DNA from: Vitis vinifera
Lineage: Eukaryota; Streptophyta; Magnoliopsida; Vitales; Vitaceae
Direction: 5' to 3'
NCBI RefSeq assembly: GCF_030704535.1
Contig: NC_081813.1
Span: forward strand, 652,501-716,500
DNA length: 64,000 nucleotides
Shown: piece after piece, positions 36,189-48,850 of the stretch
How the letters are laid out: each line of letters opens with the position of its first letter
Numbering within the stretch: the stretch's first letter is position 1
Notes under the pieces: model-generated
Told to the model about the DNA's origin: nothing
Database searches by the model: none
Seen by the model: only the letters and a program-made list of their open reading frames with translations
Made by a program: the position numbers and the translations under genes

Positions 36189-37850
36189 CGAGCTGTTTTA
36201 ATTTCAGCAGTAGGTTTGGGAGCAGATTCAAGGAAGAAGAAGAGTACTGCAGAAGGCTTTATTCAAGTGATGGAATGTGGATGAGTGTGAAAGCACAATT
36301 CTTATACCATAAATCATGTAAATCCACGAAGCGCCTTCCTGATTGAAGGATTCTGTTTGAGAAAAACACATGGAAATTGCCTGGAGCCTAGAAGAAATTT
36401 ATTAAGAGTTCATGTAGATATACGTATATATAGTTGTAATATCAGCTATGTTAGAATGATTAAAATATAAATTTTGGATTAATTTCACTCAGACCCGTAA
36501 ATTTTGATGATCGATTTTAAATTTTATCCGTTAGCACTCCTATAAATATATTTCCTAAATATTTTCTTAAAAAAAATAAACTTTTTTAGAAAATATATTT
36601 CAGTGTATTTATATTAAACTTCAAGATCGTAAATAAAATTAACCTATAAAGTTTCAAAATAGAAAATTAAGAGCAATAAAGTATGATACTTTATTTAATA
36701 TTTCAATAAAATATAAAACACATCATGAAAAATTAATGAAAACACGTCATTGAAAGGGTATTTGATAAATAATTTAATGACTTAATAACTTAATTTAATT
36801 CGAGATTGAAAAGTATATTGAAAGATAACTTAATTAAAGGATTCAAGTTAGATTTTTTATTTTTTATCATCTAATGCCAATCCATTAACCACACAAGGCC
36901 CATTGTCTTGGCCCATATAAAAAGGCTATGAGATTGGGTTGTAAAGAGCACAAAGCCCATTGAGACTCCCAAGTTCCAACTTCCAACTCATTGACGGTTC
37001 TGAAAGAAAATTAGTCAACCCTTATCTGCCACAGAATCATAGGTGATTACAGCTGGAGATCGGATTCAATATTTATTTATTTATTTATTTAAATAAAGCA
37101 CACAACAGTAGCCCACCTGTGCCCTAAAATAATCCCCATTAACTATTTTGGAATTTCTTCATTATCCTTTTTCCATTCCCAATCACCCCTTACTTAACCA
37201 TTGAGCCAGACTTATGATTTGGGAACTCGTTTCTTCTATTAATAATATTTTTTTTATTAAAAATACTATAATATTTTTAACAAAAATTATTTTCCAAAAA
37301 AATCACCACTGAATCATTTTCTAAATTTTTAAAAATAATTTTTAAAAATTTATTAAGTAATATCATACTTCCAAATATCAGAAAACATTTTTAAGCCTCT
37401 CAAAATCTTACCTTAAATCTAATAAATTATAAAATTAATATTTAAACTAATTTTTGAAATATTTAGATAAAAATCTTTAACAAAAGCATATTTTTCACAA
37501 GCATATATTTAGTTAAATTCTTATAAATATCAAATTGAAAAGTAAAAATGAAAAAACACTAAAAATTTTATTTTCCCTCACTTGATTTTACTATAAAAAA
37601 TAATAAAAAATTAAATATAATTAAATTTAGTTAAAAATAATGTATTTTAAATTTATTTATTTATTTTTTCTACAACATAATGAAAATAAATAAAATTAAT
37701 TAAAAATAATTTATTTACTTTAATTTTATTATTTATTTATTATTTCTTTCAATTCTTTTATGGTATTTTCTTTTAAAATTTTCAAACATCAATTTTTTTT
37801 AACCCAATTAGAGTTGTTTATTATTTTGTTTTTAATTTAAATTTTTAATT

Positions 37851-37885
<35 letters not shown>

Positions 37886-38500
37886 AATCGATTTACATTT
37901 TGCCCATGATTCTCTCGATTTGTTTTTAATCCATCATGCACCACTCGTGCAACCTCTAATTTAACAATAATTTTCTCTTCTCTAGATTATTGTTAATTAA
38001 TTATCTCAATCAATGCTTTGGCCACTCACAAGATTCACAAAATAAATGATAATAATTAATTAATTAATTAATTAATATAGTACATCTTTATTAATGTATG
38101 TAACCTTTTTGGCAGCTTAAAGAATTGAATCATGTCACCTTCATTAATTAAATCAGCAATTTAAAATTAATTTTTATTATGATTATATTATTTTAGGTTT
38201 GTGAGAGCGTGAGTACACGTGAATGTTGGCCTATCTTGGGTGTGGATTGGTTGACTTAAATAAGCACACCATTAAGCTAATTGAGTTCAACAAGAAAGCC
38301 TCATGCGATCTTTAAATCACTGAATTTAAGTCATTCTGATTAGGACATTTTTAGTGTGTAAATTGAAAGAAAATAATAATAAAAAAAGATCTCAATCTAT
38401 TAAGAATTAAATTTGGAAAGGCATGCAAAAAAAAAAGAAAAAAAAGAAAAATTGATTAAAGCCAAAAACATGTTGGGAAAATGGAAAAAAATAAATTTGA

Positions 38501-38861
38501 GAGCACGTTTGGGAGCTGTTTTATATTTTTTAGAATAAAAAAACATAGGAAACATGTTTGATAATTCAAAACTGTTTTTTATTTTTTGTTATTTATGAAC
38601 AAATAATAAAAATATATGATATTTTCAAATAATATTTTTTAGTTGTTTTTACTTGTGTCTTTAAAAGTTGTTTAAAAAAAAAATTATGTAAATACGTAGA
38701 ATGATTAAAAATAAAATACTACATATAAAAATTATTTTTAAAAATAGGTTAAAAATATTTTAGGTTTTCAAACAGACTTTTGTTTTATAAAAATCATAAA
38801 ACAATTTTTAAAAACTACTTTTCATAATTATTTTGGAAAACAATTATCAAATAGATCCTTA
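38501..38861. mobile_element. hAT-like MITE (degenerate)
   Basis: The left end gagcacgtttgggagctgtt is loosely inverted at the right end acaattatcaaatagatcct. The interior carries repeated 'tttttaaaa' blocks. No clear target duplication was seen. Confidence 0.4.
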
Positions 38862-39202
38862 ATCTCTGGTTTGTTTTAAAATAAAATAAAATAAACATTT
38901 AAAAGCTCAGTGTTATGTTTTCAAAAACCAGTTTTTGGGAATAATTTTCAAAAACAAACTATCGAAAATAAAATTTAATTTTAAATTTTAAATATCAAAA
39001 ACAATTTTTATTTATTTATTATCTATGAAAGTATTATTAAGATGCATTACGATGCTTAAACTTGGTGATTGATATGTCAAAGAAGGCTTGATCTATTTTT
39101 AATGGATGTCAGATATTGTAATCAATATAAGAGTTAAGGTAATAGGTTTGAACCATAAAGCTTATTAGCATATGCTTCCACTTTTCTTTAGATATATCAA
39201 GA

Positions 39203-39250
<48 letters not shown>

Positions 39251-40462
39251 CCAGGGTTTGATATAATAAGATATTCAGAAGGTGTGAAATATTCAAAGAA
39301 CTGATATTATCCATCATAATTTTGGTGAAGGTGTGAATTTAAATAAGCTTATTTGTTTGATCATCTGATTTAAAATTAAAAACTGTTTTTAAAAATTCAC
39401 AATATTGTTTGATCATTATTTTTTGGAAATAATTTTTAAAAGTAAAGTGAAATAAATAATAATTTTTAAAATATAAGAATAATTTTTTTTTTACTAGTTT
39501 TTAAAAATAGAAGAAAAACATAGATTGATTTAATCATATTTTTTAAAACTTATTTATAAAAACATTTTTTTGTTTTTTAACTTAAAAATAATTTTTAAAA
39601 ACAAATTTTAGAAAATATAACTAAACCGAACATTTGATTTGGAAAGAAAATAATAGAAGTTGTGATTGAGATTCAAAGACTTAAACAGAGCATTGAGACT
39701 TTCCTTTCATATATCTACACTTCACCCCTGAAATATCTGGTTGTGATTGGTGGAGAGAGACTTAAAAGAAGATTAGTCCAAAAGGCAACAGGATTCTTGG
39801 GTAAAAGCTTTTATTTTTGGGCAATAAAGTGACCCTTACCCTCCAAAAGCTTTGTGATATTTTCTCAGCTGCCAAACAAGACCACACAGGATCTTGGAAA
39901 TTCCCTACTTTCTTAATTATTACCCAAATATGCTGCATTTTTCACCTAATTTTATTGGTTTTTGAATTATAAAGTAGTCTACCTTTAAAAATGAACAAAA
40001 ATTCCAAATACGAAATGGTCCCTTTTTGCTTTGTGGGGTTCTATAAAAGTGGAGGGTGCTTGGGTTTACACCTATAAAAATGTGAGGAAAAATGTAAAAG
40101 CAAAAAAGAAGTATTAAAAACAGGAAAAAAGGGAAAGGAAAAGTAAAGTGACAGTTTTAAATTTAATATTTTTTTAAAATTTATTTTATTTTTTTCTACT
40201 AAAGGAAGAATGTGAAAATAAATGAATATTTAAAATTTTTGTAATAGATAAATATTTGCTAAAACGTTACTTTTATTTCTGAAGAGGTTCCGATATTACA
40301 TTTTATTTTATTATATTATTTATAGTTATCGTTTATATAATAAAATTTGGTTAATTTCATTCAATTCCTATATTTTCATTAAATGCATTGAACTTTTATT
40401 CGATGACTTAATGAAAATAATTATTAAACACATATTTTTTGTTTCATCTATCTAAATTTTAA

Positions 40463-40743
40463 GGTTATGTTTTGGTTACGAGAATAAAAATAATAAAAAT
40501 AAAATAAAAAATAAATAAAAATAAAAAATACATTTAAAATCAATAAATTGTTTAATTTCAAATCCATTTCACTTATTTTAATTTTTTATGTAAAAATTAA
40601 ATAATTTAAAAATATAGAAATTTATCATTAATTTTAATTATATTTATTTTCCTTTTTTTATATAACAATGAAATATGAGAAATCAATTTTCTCAACAATT
40701 TTTTTTTTGTTCCTTCATACTTTTTAAGAACTAAACATAATAT
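40463..40743. mobile_element. Tourist-like MITE
   Basis: The left end ggttatgttttggttacgag is inverted at the right end ttaagaactaaacataat. TAA trinucleotides flank both ends (40460-40462 and 40744-40746). Confidence 0.6.
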
Positions 40744-42561
40744 TAAATTATTCTTTTGATCCAACTTCCGTTTCTTTTCTCCTCTTCCCATTCATCTTCT
40801 TTCTCAATTTTTTTTTTCTTTTCATTGGAATTTTATTTATTTCTTTTTTTTAATATTAAAAAAAATCAAGAAAAAAATATGAAGGGAGATAAAAGAAAAA
40901 TAATGAAAAAGAAAAAAAAAGGTTGAAAAAGAGGGTAATTTTATCCTTTTATATTTATATATTTTTTTTTAAAAGTAAATGTTGGGAGGGTTTTTATGAG
41001 TGTGTTTAACAAATTTCTTAAATAAAATATAAATATTTTAATTTTTTTAAATAATTCAATTAGGTAAAAATACTAGCATTCATCGGAATTCATGATTCCA
41101 CAGCAAAAACAAGCTGGCTGGAACCAGTGTCATAGGCATTTTAAACACGTTTTTCTAGGCTGTCCCAACCTCCCAAAAATTAAATATAAGTAAATAGAAT
41201 AATGCACTGCCACCACTTATCAAATAACTTCATGTAACTGTCATAAAATTTTACCTCTTTTTTTTTTTTTAGTACTTAAAATTTTTGAAAAAATTAAAAT
41301 AGAAAATTAAACATGGATAATTAAGTTTTGGTTTAAATACACTTTCCGTTTTACTCTTTTTTACAACCATAATTACTCATCGCTCATTCATTTTTCATAA
41401 AACGTGTTGCTTTATAATGGAATGCGAAAAGACGAGACATAATTTGAATTCATATTTAACAAAGAGGAGAAATATAAAATGCAAAGCACTTTCTTTCGTA
41501 TTCGGCCTATACCAAACATGGAAAGAATTTAAGTTCATATCCAATAAATTAATAAAGGGAATACAAATTACGAAAATGGGGGTTCAAATTCGAAATCAAG
41601 GTTTGATACCACATTGAACTATCAATTTTTTTTTTTTTAACTTAAATTTATAAGATTTAGACTCAATATGCATTCCTTAATATTATGGATTTCTTGAATT
41701 AATTTTACTTCCTCAAGTGTTATTAAATATGGCTTTATTTTTTTTAAGAAAAAAATAAAAAATAATTAAAAATAATAATTTTAAATTATTTTTAAGAATA
41801 AAATTTTGATAATAAACACAAATATGAAAAATAATTTTCTAAATTTATTGTCATGATATTGCACATTTATTTATAATCCAAAGTTTTAAAATATTTTTAT
41901 ATTTTCAAAATTATTTGAGGTGGCATTAAAAAAAAAACAAAAACAAAAACATCTAACTTGTGTTTTAAAACAATAACCTAATTTCAAAACAATTTTTAAA
42001 AAATGTTTTCAATAAAAAAGACTCTTATCAAATGTATTTAAAATTTTTATGATGATTTATTTGAAAAGTATTTTCATAAAACAAAAATTAAAGATTTTAT
42101 TTTGGGAAAAGGAGGAATCGGGCTTTATGATAAAATGGATGCTTTACTCGACTTGTAGAGTCCTCACTTTTGAAATGGAAAGCTTTATTGGATATGGGAT
42201 GATAGAGTCGTAAGCCATATGATTGGATGGGCAATATGGTAATTGCATAAATAAGTAAAAATTTCCACAATTATTACAACAATTTGTAATATAATATTTC
42301 AGGTAAAATCCCGGCAATTTCGCCTGGATAAACTTGGGATGATTCCACCGCCGGCCGGCGAGTCAAAGTCAGTCTATTTTTCTCCTTTGTTTTTCCACAA
42401 AAGCCCATCCACTCTCTTTCTCCGAATCCAGACAAAGCCTCAGCTGCCTTACAAGACTCTCTCTCTCTCAAACCCTCTCTGAATAATATCTCACTCTCAG
42501 CTTCCTTCCACAATTCAACTAAGCTTCTGTCGCCGGCGGAATCGGCGCCGCCGTGAGGATC

Positions 42562-42588
42562 ATGTATTCATCTGATAAAGTTTGGTAG
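42562..42588 (+). promoter_or_regulatory. Upstream ORF in the EXO70 leader (8 codons)
   Basis: An ATG at 42562 opens an eight-residue frame that stops at 42586-42588, 90 bp before the EXO70 start. A putative small leader intron (donor gtagat at 42585, acceptor ending ttttcag near 42650) would also place a TGA right after GTT, so the frame ends early whether spliced or not. Short uORFs of this kind usually dampen translation. Confidence 0.4.
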
Positions 42589-42678
42589 ATTTTTTGTTTT
42601 TGTTTTTTGTTTTTCTGGTTTTTATTTTTGTTTTTATTGTTTGTTTTCAGATTCTGAGGGTTGAGGTGTTATCCGGAA

Positions 42679-44514
42679 ATGGAACCGCCGGAAAGTATTA
42701 CGTTGGATGCTGCGGAGAAGATAATCTTGCGGTGGGACTCGACGGCGTCGGAGGAGACGAGAGATCGGTTGATCTTCGAAGGCGATCGGCGGGAGGTGGA
42801 TCAGTATTTGCAGGCCGTGGATGAAATCCAGCGGTCGATGTCGGCGGCGACGATTTCCGACGGTGACTGTAAAGTGAACAGCACTATCCAGATCGCCATG
42901 GCGAGGCTGGAGGATGAGTTTCGGAGCATTCTGATCAGCAACACCAGTCCGCTGGAGACTGATTCGCTTATCGATTCAAGTTTTTCGACTCACTCGAGTT
43001 TGATAACCGAACACAGTGGTGAATTTGAAGAGTACCCGGAGGATGAGCGTGTGCTGGGGCAAGTCGGAGAATCACCAAAAGCAGGTGAGTCGAGTTCGAG
43101 AGCGAGCGCGAGTTATCGATCTACGAATAGTATTCGCGAGCTGGATCTGATTCCAGCTGAAGCAATCGACGATCTTCGATGCATAGCCGAGAGGATGATC
43201 TCTGCCGGATATCTCCGCGAGTGCGTTCAGGTGTACGGGAGCGTACGGAAGTCAGCTGTGGACTCGAGCTTTCGACGGCTCGGTGTCGAGAATCTGAGCA
43301 TCGGCGATATCCAACGGCGGGAGTGGGATGTGTTGGAGGTGAAGATCAGGCGTTGGATAAGAGCCGCTAAAGTGTGCGTGAGGATTCTGTTTGCTAGCGA
43401 AAAGAGGCTTTGTGAGCAAATCTTCAAAGGTCTAGACACCGCTATCGATGATGCTTGCTTCATAGAAACTGTTAAAGGTCCAGCAATTCAACTCTTTAAA
43501 TTCGCTGAAGCGATAAGCATAAGTCGGAGAACGCCGGAGAAGTTGTTCAAGATGCTGGACCTTCACGATGCTTTATTGGACCTGTTACCGGATATTGATG
43601 CCGTTTTTGAATCAGAATTGTCAGAATCTATTCGAATTCAGGCAGCTGAGATCCTATCACGCTTGGCGGAGGCAGCCAGAGGGATATTATCGGAATTTGA
43701 GAACGCTGTGCTCTCTGAGCCTTCGAAGGTTCCGGTTCCGGGTGGAACAATTCACCCCTTGACTAGATATGTGATGAATTATATCAATTTGATATCTGAT
43801 TACAAGCAAACCCTCATTGAGCTTATAGTATCAAAGCCCTCAACCGGGTCAAGATACTCCGGCGACCAGACTATGCCAGATATGGATTTTGCAGAGTTTG
43901 AGGGGCGAACTCCCTTGGCGCTTCATTTGATTTGGATTATTGTAATTTTGCAATTCAATGTGGAGGGGAAGTCCAAGTGCTACAGAGATAACGCTTTGGC
44001 TCATTTGTTCATTATGAACAATGTTCACTACATTGTTCAGAAGGCCAAAGGGTCAGAGGAACTGCGGGAGATTATTGGTGATGATTACTTAAAGAAGTTA
44101 ACATGGAAATACCAACAGGCGGCTACTAGCTACCAGAGAACAACTTGGGTGAGGGTGCTGTATTGTTTGAGGGATGAGGGGTTGCATGTGAGTGGAAGTT
44201 TTTCCTCTGGGGTCTCAAAGAGTGCTTTGAGAGAGAGGTTCAAGGCCTTCAATGCTATGTTTGAGGAGGTTCATAGGACCCAGGCAATGTGGCATGTGCC
44301 AGATTCTCAGCTCCGGGAGGAGCTTCGGATATCTATAACAGAGAAGTTGCTCCCAGCTTATAGGTCATTTCTTGGGCGGTTCAGGAGCCATATAGAGAGT
44401 GGAAGGCACCCAGAGAATTACATCAAGTACTCAGCAGACGATTTAGAGACTGCTGTCTTGGACTTCTTTGAGGGATACCCGGTCTCACAGCACTTGAGAA
44501 GGAGATCTCAGTGA
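42679..44514 (+). CDS. EXO70: EXO70 exocyst subunit, intronless, 611 aa (probably D clade)
   Basis: One uninterrupted frame runs from the ATG at 42679 (MEPPESITLDAAEKI) to TGA. The upstream TTG at 42661 is in frame but not a start. The N-terminal third contains RWDSTASEETRDRLIF and VDQYLQAVDEIQRSM, the conserved EXO70 N-terminal helices, then an acidic/Ser-rich spacer. From about residue 160 the EXO70 core (PF03081 type) begins with DLRCIAERMISAGY. It continues with RRTPEKLFKMLDLHDAL, GGTIHPLTRYVMNYI and YLKKLTWKYQQAATSYQR, and ends LETAVLDFFEGYP. EXO70 tethers secretory vesicles to the plasma membrane through phosphoinositides and the other exocyst subunits; plants have many paralogues. Length (about 620 aa), lack of introns and the N-terminal wording suggest EXO70D, but the clade is inferred. 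Confidence 0.93.
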   Translation: MEPPESITLDAAEKIILRWDSTASEETRDRLIFEGDRREVDQYLQAVDEIQRSMSAATISDGDCKVNSTIQIAMARLEDEFRSILISNTSPLETDSLIDSSFSTHSSLITEHSGEFEEYPEDERVLGQVGESPKAGESSSRASASYRSTNSIRELDLIPAEAIDDLRCIAERMISAGYLRECVQVYGSVRKSAVDSSFRRLGVENLSIGDIQRREWDVLEVKIRRWIRAAKVCVRILFASEKRLCEQIFKGLDTAIDDACFIETVKGPAIQLFKFAEAISISRRTPEKLFKMLDLHDALLDLLPDIDAVFESELSESIRIQAAEILSRLAEAARGILSEFENAVLSEPSKVPVPGGTIHPLTRYVMNYINLISDYKQTLIELIVSKPSTGSRYSGDQTMPDMDFAEFEGRTPLALHLIWIIVILQFNVEGKSKCYRDNALAHLFIMNNVHYIVQKAKGSEELREIIGDDYLKKLTWKYQQAATSYQRTTWVRVLYCLRDEGLHVSGSFSSGVSKSALRERFKAFNAMFEEVHRTQAMWHVPDSQLREELRISITEKLLPAYRSFLGRFRSHIESGRHPENYIKYSADDLETAVLDFFEGYPVSQHLRRRSQ

Positions 44515-47500
44515 AGGAATGAAAAGAATTTTACAAAGTAGAAGCTAGGACACATTCTTTGAATTTTTGATGGGAGTATGTGGGCAATGTGGTGCTGGTT
44601 ACTCTGGGATTTCCTGGGCATTCAGATTCTTACACTATTTTGTTATCAGAAAACAGGGGGAAGAGAGGAAGATGGCTAAAAGTGGCTTGCTTTCTTGAGC
44701 ATTTTTATGCATTTTCCTATCCTTTCCTTTTCCTCAATCTCTCTGGGACTTAACTTGAGGGTCGTGGCTAAGAAGAAATGAAGGGATTGGATCGTCATAT
44801 TTAGCTTTCCAGAATAGCCATGCCTATCAGCCTGATGCTCCTGCCCTGTAAGCATGTTGTTTGATTTGTTACTACATTCTAGATTTTGTTTCACTTGTTC
44901 ATATGTGAATTGTTGGATTGTGTGTTTTCCTTTATTGTTTATGATATTTATAAGCAATTTTCTTCTCTAACTTTGTACCAGGTTATTTTATGGCCTTGAT
45001 TGCCATTATATTGAAAAAAGAACCTAGATAAGCTTCAACTATCTAACAAAGTTAGGTATTTTGATGCTTTGAGAATTGAGATGTTGGGTTAGATGGGACC
45101 AAGCCTTCTAAATTAGTCATTGACTGTGAAGTGGCTTACAAGGTCTTAGATTTATGGGCTAAGCAAGTAGCACATGTATGGTTAGTGAGATTATGAACCA
45201 CAACGTACAATTCTATTATGAATGAATCTACATGGTTCTTTCCTGATTAAATTGTTCCACCTTATTCAGAGTATAGTTCTTCTTAGGATTACCTACACTT
45301 ACGCATCATTAGAACTTCCCTAGCTTGGTTATGCCGCTTCAAGATGTTCTACAAAACGAGGCTTCATTATTCTTGTGTCATACTTCTGTAATTTCTGTTC
45401 CAGTAATTACTTTATATTCAAGTGCATGCTTCCTATTACTCCATAGTTGATATAGAAAATTTTGGGAATTATAGCTCTTGGATTGTATATTAATATTGGA
45501 ATTTCTGAGAAGAGTAAGATGATTTTTGTTTTTTTACTTAATTCTAAATAGAACTTTAATGCTTAATAGTGTTAAGTATTAGGTTGTTTGTTTTTGTAGT
45601 ATTTTATTTCTATTAAATATTAAAAAATAAAGAAAAACCAATATATTATTTTTTCTATTTAGAAAAAACCAAATATTTTAGTTTTTTCTATTTAGAAAAA
45701 AGTTTATAATAAGTTATGAAAAAGTAAAAGAACAAATAACTTAAATTCTGAAAACAAATTGCTTTTAACAAAAGGCCAAAAAAACAAACACCCTCTAAGA
45801 CTTCATCTAGAATCCATACTAGATTTTTTGGTCTTCTAACACTCTGACGTCCATGGAAGGAGCAATAAGTGGTTTATTATTCTTTCTTTCTATATATATT
45901 AGGAACTGATTGTTGATTCAGTTCCACTTAAGAGTTTTAGTAGATTTGGTCGACATTGGGGGAGTGCTGCTAGAACTTTAACCAGAAATCCATATTACAG
46001 TAGTCAGTTTCTTAAAATCATTGCATTTGTACATTATTCTCTACTTCGCATGAGGAATGAGTTGGTGATCTAAATTTCGTTTGTCTCAAGTACAATCGAA
46101 CAGAGAGAATCTAGATAAAACTTTAGTCAGTGGAATATTTGATCGTACAAGTACATTACCTCCTCAATTTAAACACCTTTTAGTTCGCAGGCCATGGTGA
46201 AATTTGTTCAAACTTCAAAGAGTATGATTCAGTAATTTGTCCATGGGTTTAAAAATAACATTCCAAGCATTTTCGGGCTCTCTTTTGAGCCTACGAGAGC
46301 CAGTTCCTTTCCATTCCTATTCTTGTCTGCCGTCCCACAACAATCCATATCATAGGCTTTTCTAAGTCAAAATTAGATATTTTTTTAAACTGTTTCCACA
46401 TTTGGGTTTTTTTCTTTTTTTCTTTTTTTTTTTTTTTAAATAATTTTAATTTTTTATTTCTGTAAATAGCCTTGTTGGTATCATTATAAAATCTGGTCTT
46501 GTTTACTTCTAGAACTTGATAAGTTAGGTAGAACTGACCGTGATGGATTTGGGCAACGATATTTATACGAGGTACCACATCTTGACTCCTGAGATAACAA
46601 CTCTTAGCAGGTTTTAAAGCTGTTTCTCTGTCAATCTTATTAAAAATGGTCTGGGATTGCTGTTTCTGAAATTCAGAATTGAGCTTCAATGAAACAATAC
46701 GATATAGATATAAAAAAAACCATCTCTATATCATATATAAAGAACTATCTTTATATCATAATCTTCTTCAACGAGCTTCAATGTTATTAATATTTTCTAT
46801 AATATCTTTACGCCAATATTGCTATTGATTTATGTTTACCACCCAATCCTATAAATTAGGAATCCAACTAGTAAGGGACATCTTTGGACGACTAGAAGAG
46901 TCCTCGCACCCGCCGCCCCACATCCCCCTCTTTTCTTTTCTCTACCTACCTCTTTTTTTTTTTTTTTTTCCAATTAAAGTTGTCAACTCGAAGGGAAGAG
47001 ACTTTTTAAGTCAAGGACCCAATGAGAAGAAAGTTGCTAGTGTTTGATAATTAAATGACTTTCAATGTGCAAGACTTGAAGATGGCAAACAGGTGGGTCT
47101 ATGCATATGGGTTTTATATATATATATATATAAAATCTTAATTTTTTTTCTCTCTAACTTCCTTCCAAAAACTTCCCACAGAGTTCTGGTCAAACAAAAT
47201 GCTTCTGCCTAACAAAATTCTTCTGTGACATCATTGGTGTACGGATGTGTAGGTAGGCTTCCAACAAATTTACTTGAATTCATCAGCCCTCCACAATAAG
47301 TCAGGAAGAAGATTAGGATGAGTGAAACTTCCTTTTCAATTAACTTCTCCGAGTCAAAAGACACCATGGTTGGTAATCATATATACAAGAATAAACATGT
47401 AAGAGAATAGCAAGCCTAACATATTGGATGGTCTTTTTATGGAGTTGAATTGAGGTATAGAAGTTTAAAACTAAGCATCGGAAGAAGGTATTTGTCTTTC

Positions 47501-47685
47501 TGATTGCTCCACATTAGGCAAGAATCTCTCACACTTCCATTCAGCTTACTCTTTCTCCCCTTTTTTTAATTTCCATTTTTATCTGTTAGTTAAGCTTCTA
47601 ATTACGACAATCTTCCTTATATATATAAGTAGGACATAATTAGTATTATTCTCCCTAGCACCCATGCCAAAATTTGTGATGATCA
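44515..47685. other. EXO70 3' UTR and spacer
   Basis: The EXO70 3' UTR probably runs a few hundred bases past 44514. The rest is non-coding, with a poly(T) run near 46415-46440 and a short (TA)n near 47117-47131. The frame at 46291-46689 on the minus strand lies across low-complexity sequence and is not credible. Confidence 0.5.
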
Positions 47686-47701
47686 AGCCAATAAGGCGTC
47701 T

Positions 47702-48322
47702 TGGGGGAAGGTCCTAGCCTACTAAGGTGGGTTTTTTTGCTTGGGAAGCTTCTTGGGGGAAGGTCCTAACCTAAGATCATCTCAAAAGGAGGGGCTGGTC
47801 TCTAGCAAACAGATGCTTCTTATGTTGTGACGATGAGGAGACTATTAACCACATCCTTATTCATTGCCCCAAGGCGAAGGTGTTGTGGAATCTTATGTTT
47901 ACAATGTTTAGGGTTAATTGGGTTCTTCAACTCACAGTTAAAGACATTCTCCTTGGTTGGTCTGATTCCTTTGTAGATAAGAAGCGTGGGAAGATTTGGT
48001 GGGCAGCCCCCCTTTGTTTATTTTGGACGATGTAGAAAGCAAGAAATAGGATAGCTTTTGACAATGAGGCTTTGTCGATCCAAAGATTGAAAACCTCTTT
48101 CGTTTGTATTTCTCTTGGACTAAGTCGTGTTTAGATGGAGAGCCCCACTCCTTAATTAATTTTGCAGATTGGTTGGGCTCTAATTGAGGGTTGGTGAGTG
48201 TATGCTTCCTTGTGCTTTTTGTTTTTTGGGGCCTCTCGTGTATACTTCTTGTATGCTTCGGGTTGCCTTCTTGCTTCCCTCTTTTTAATACAATTTTTCT
48301 GTGTTTATCTATAAAAAAAAAA
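47702..48322 (+). mobile_element. 5'-truncated L1-type LINE with 16-bp target duplication
   Basis: The segment encodes, with breaks, the C-terminal reverse-transcriptase zinc-binding (zf-RVT) region of a plant L1 element: a stretch containing RCFLCCDDEETINHILIHCP is clear at about 47808-47870. It ends in a poly(A) tail at 48312-48322. The 16 bases agccaataaggcgtct occur at 47686-47701 and again at 48323-48338, a perfect target-site duplication. The 5' junction holds a 16-base copy (ttgggggaaggtccta, 47701) of sequence found 52 bp further in (47753), suggesting template switching during integration. In-frame stops make it non-coding now. Confidence 0.93.
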
Positions 48323-48539
48323 AGCCAATAAGGCGTCTGATGTCTTTTGACTATTATAAACAAGGTTACTTTTTACTCATCAGGAAGAATACTTTAAAAC
48401 ACTTTTAATATTTCTAACTTTAACAAAATTTAAAACACTTATAACATTTTATGAGAAAATACTTAATAAATGATTCTACCAAAAATATTTTTGAAAAAAA
48501 CACTTCAATTAAGAGCTTTGATTCTAAAAAATACTTTTA

Positions 48540-48659
48540 GAGTATGTTTAGTAGTGATTTTAGAAAGCGCTTCTAATATTTCTAACATTTGAAATTTTAT
48601 ATATTTTAAGTATTAGAAAAATTAAAAACACTTCTTAAAATCATTCTCAAACACACTCT
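48540..48659. mobile_element. Short MITE, about 120 bp
   Basis: The left end agagtatgtttagtagtgat is inverted at the right end atcattctcaaacacactct. A sister element lies 35 bp downstream. Confidence 0.6.
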
Positions 48660-48694
48660 TATCTTTTTAACACTTGAAATTTGTAATCATTTAT

Positions 48695-48850
48695 AATACG
48701 TTTGGAAGTGATTTTAGAAAGCGTTTTTAATATTTCTTGAATGATAAAAATTTTCAAGTATTAAAAATGTTATAAACGTTTTCAATAATCACTACTTAAG
48801 TGTTAGAAATGCTAGAAACGCTTTCTAGAATTACTCTCGAATGCACTCTA
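48695..48850. mobile_element. Short MITE, about 155 bp, same family
   Basis: The left end atacgtttggaagtgatttt is inverted at the right end agaattactctcgaatgcac. It shares the 'agaaagcg' inner block with the neighbouring copy. Confidence 0.6.

Larger units (their letters stand above)
36189..42282. other. AT-rich spacer between the receptor kinase and EXO70
   Basis: No gene recognised over about 6 kb. It contains (AT)n tracts at about 37856-37882 and 39210-39248, a ttaa run near 38055-38075, and the MITE-like elements listed separately. Frames at 40606-40791 and 41417-41617 have no family resemblance. Confidence 0.55.

Noticed and set aside
42661-42678. EXO70 start at 42661
   Set aside because: The codon is TTG; the first in-frame ATG is at 42679, and the sequence before it reads as leader.
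46291-46689. 132-residue minus-strand frame
   Set aside because: A lysine-rich run comes from a poly(T) tract, and the rest matches nothing recognised.
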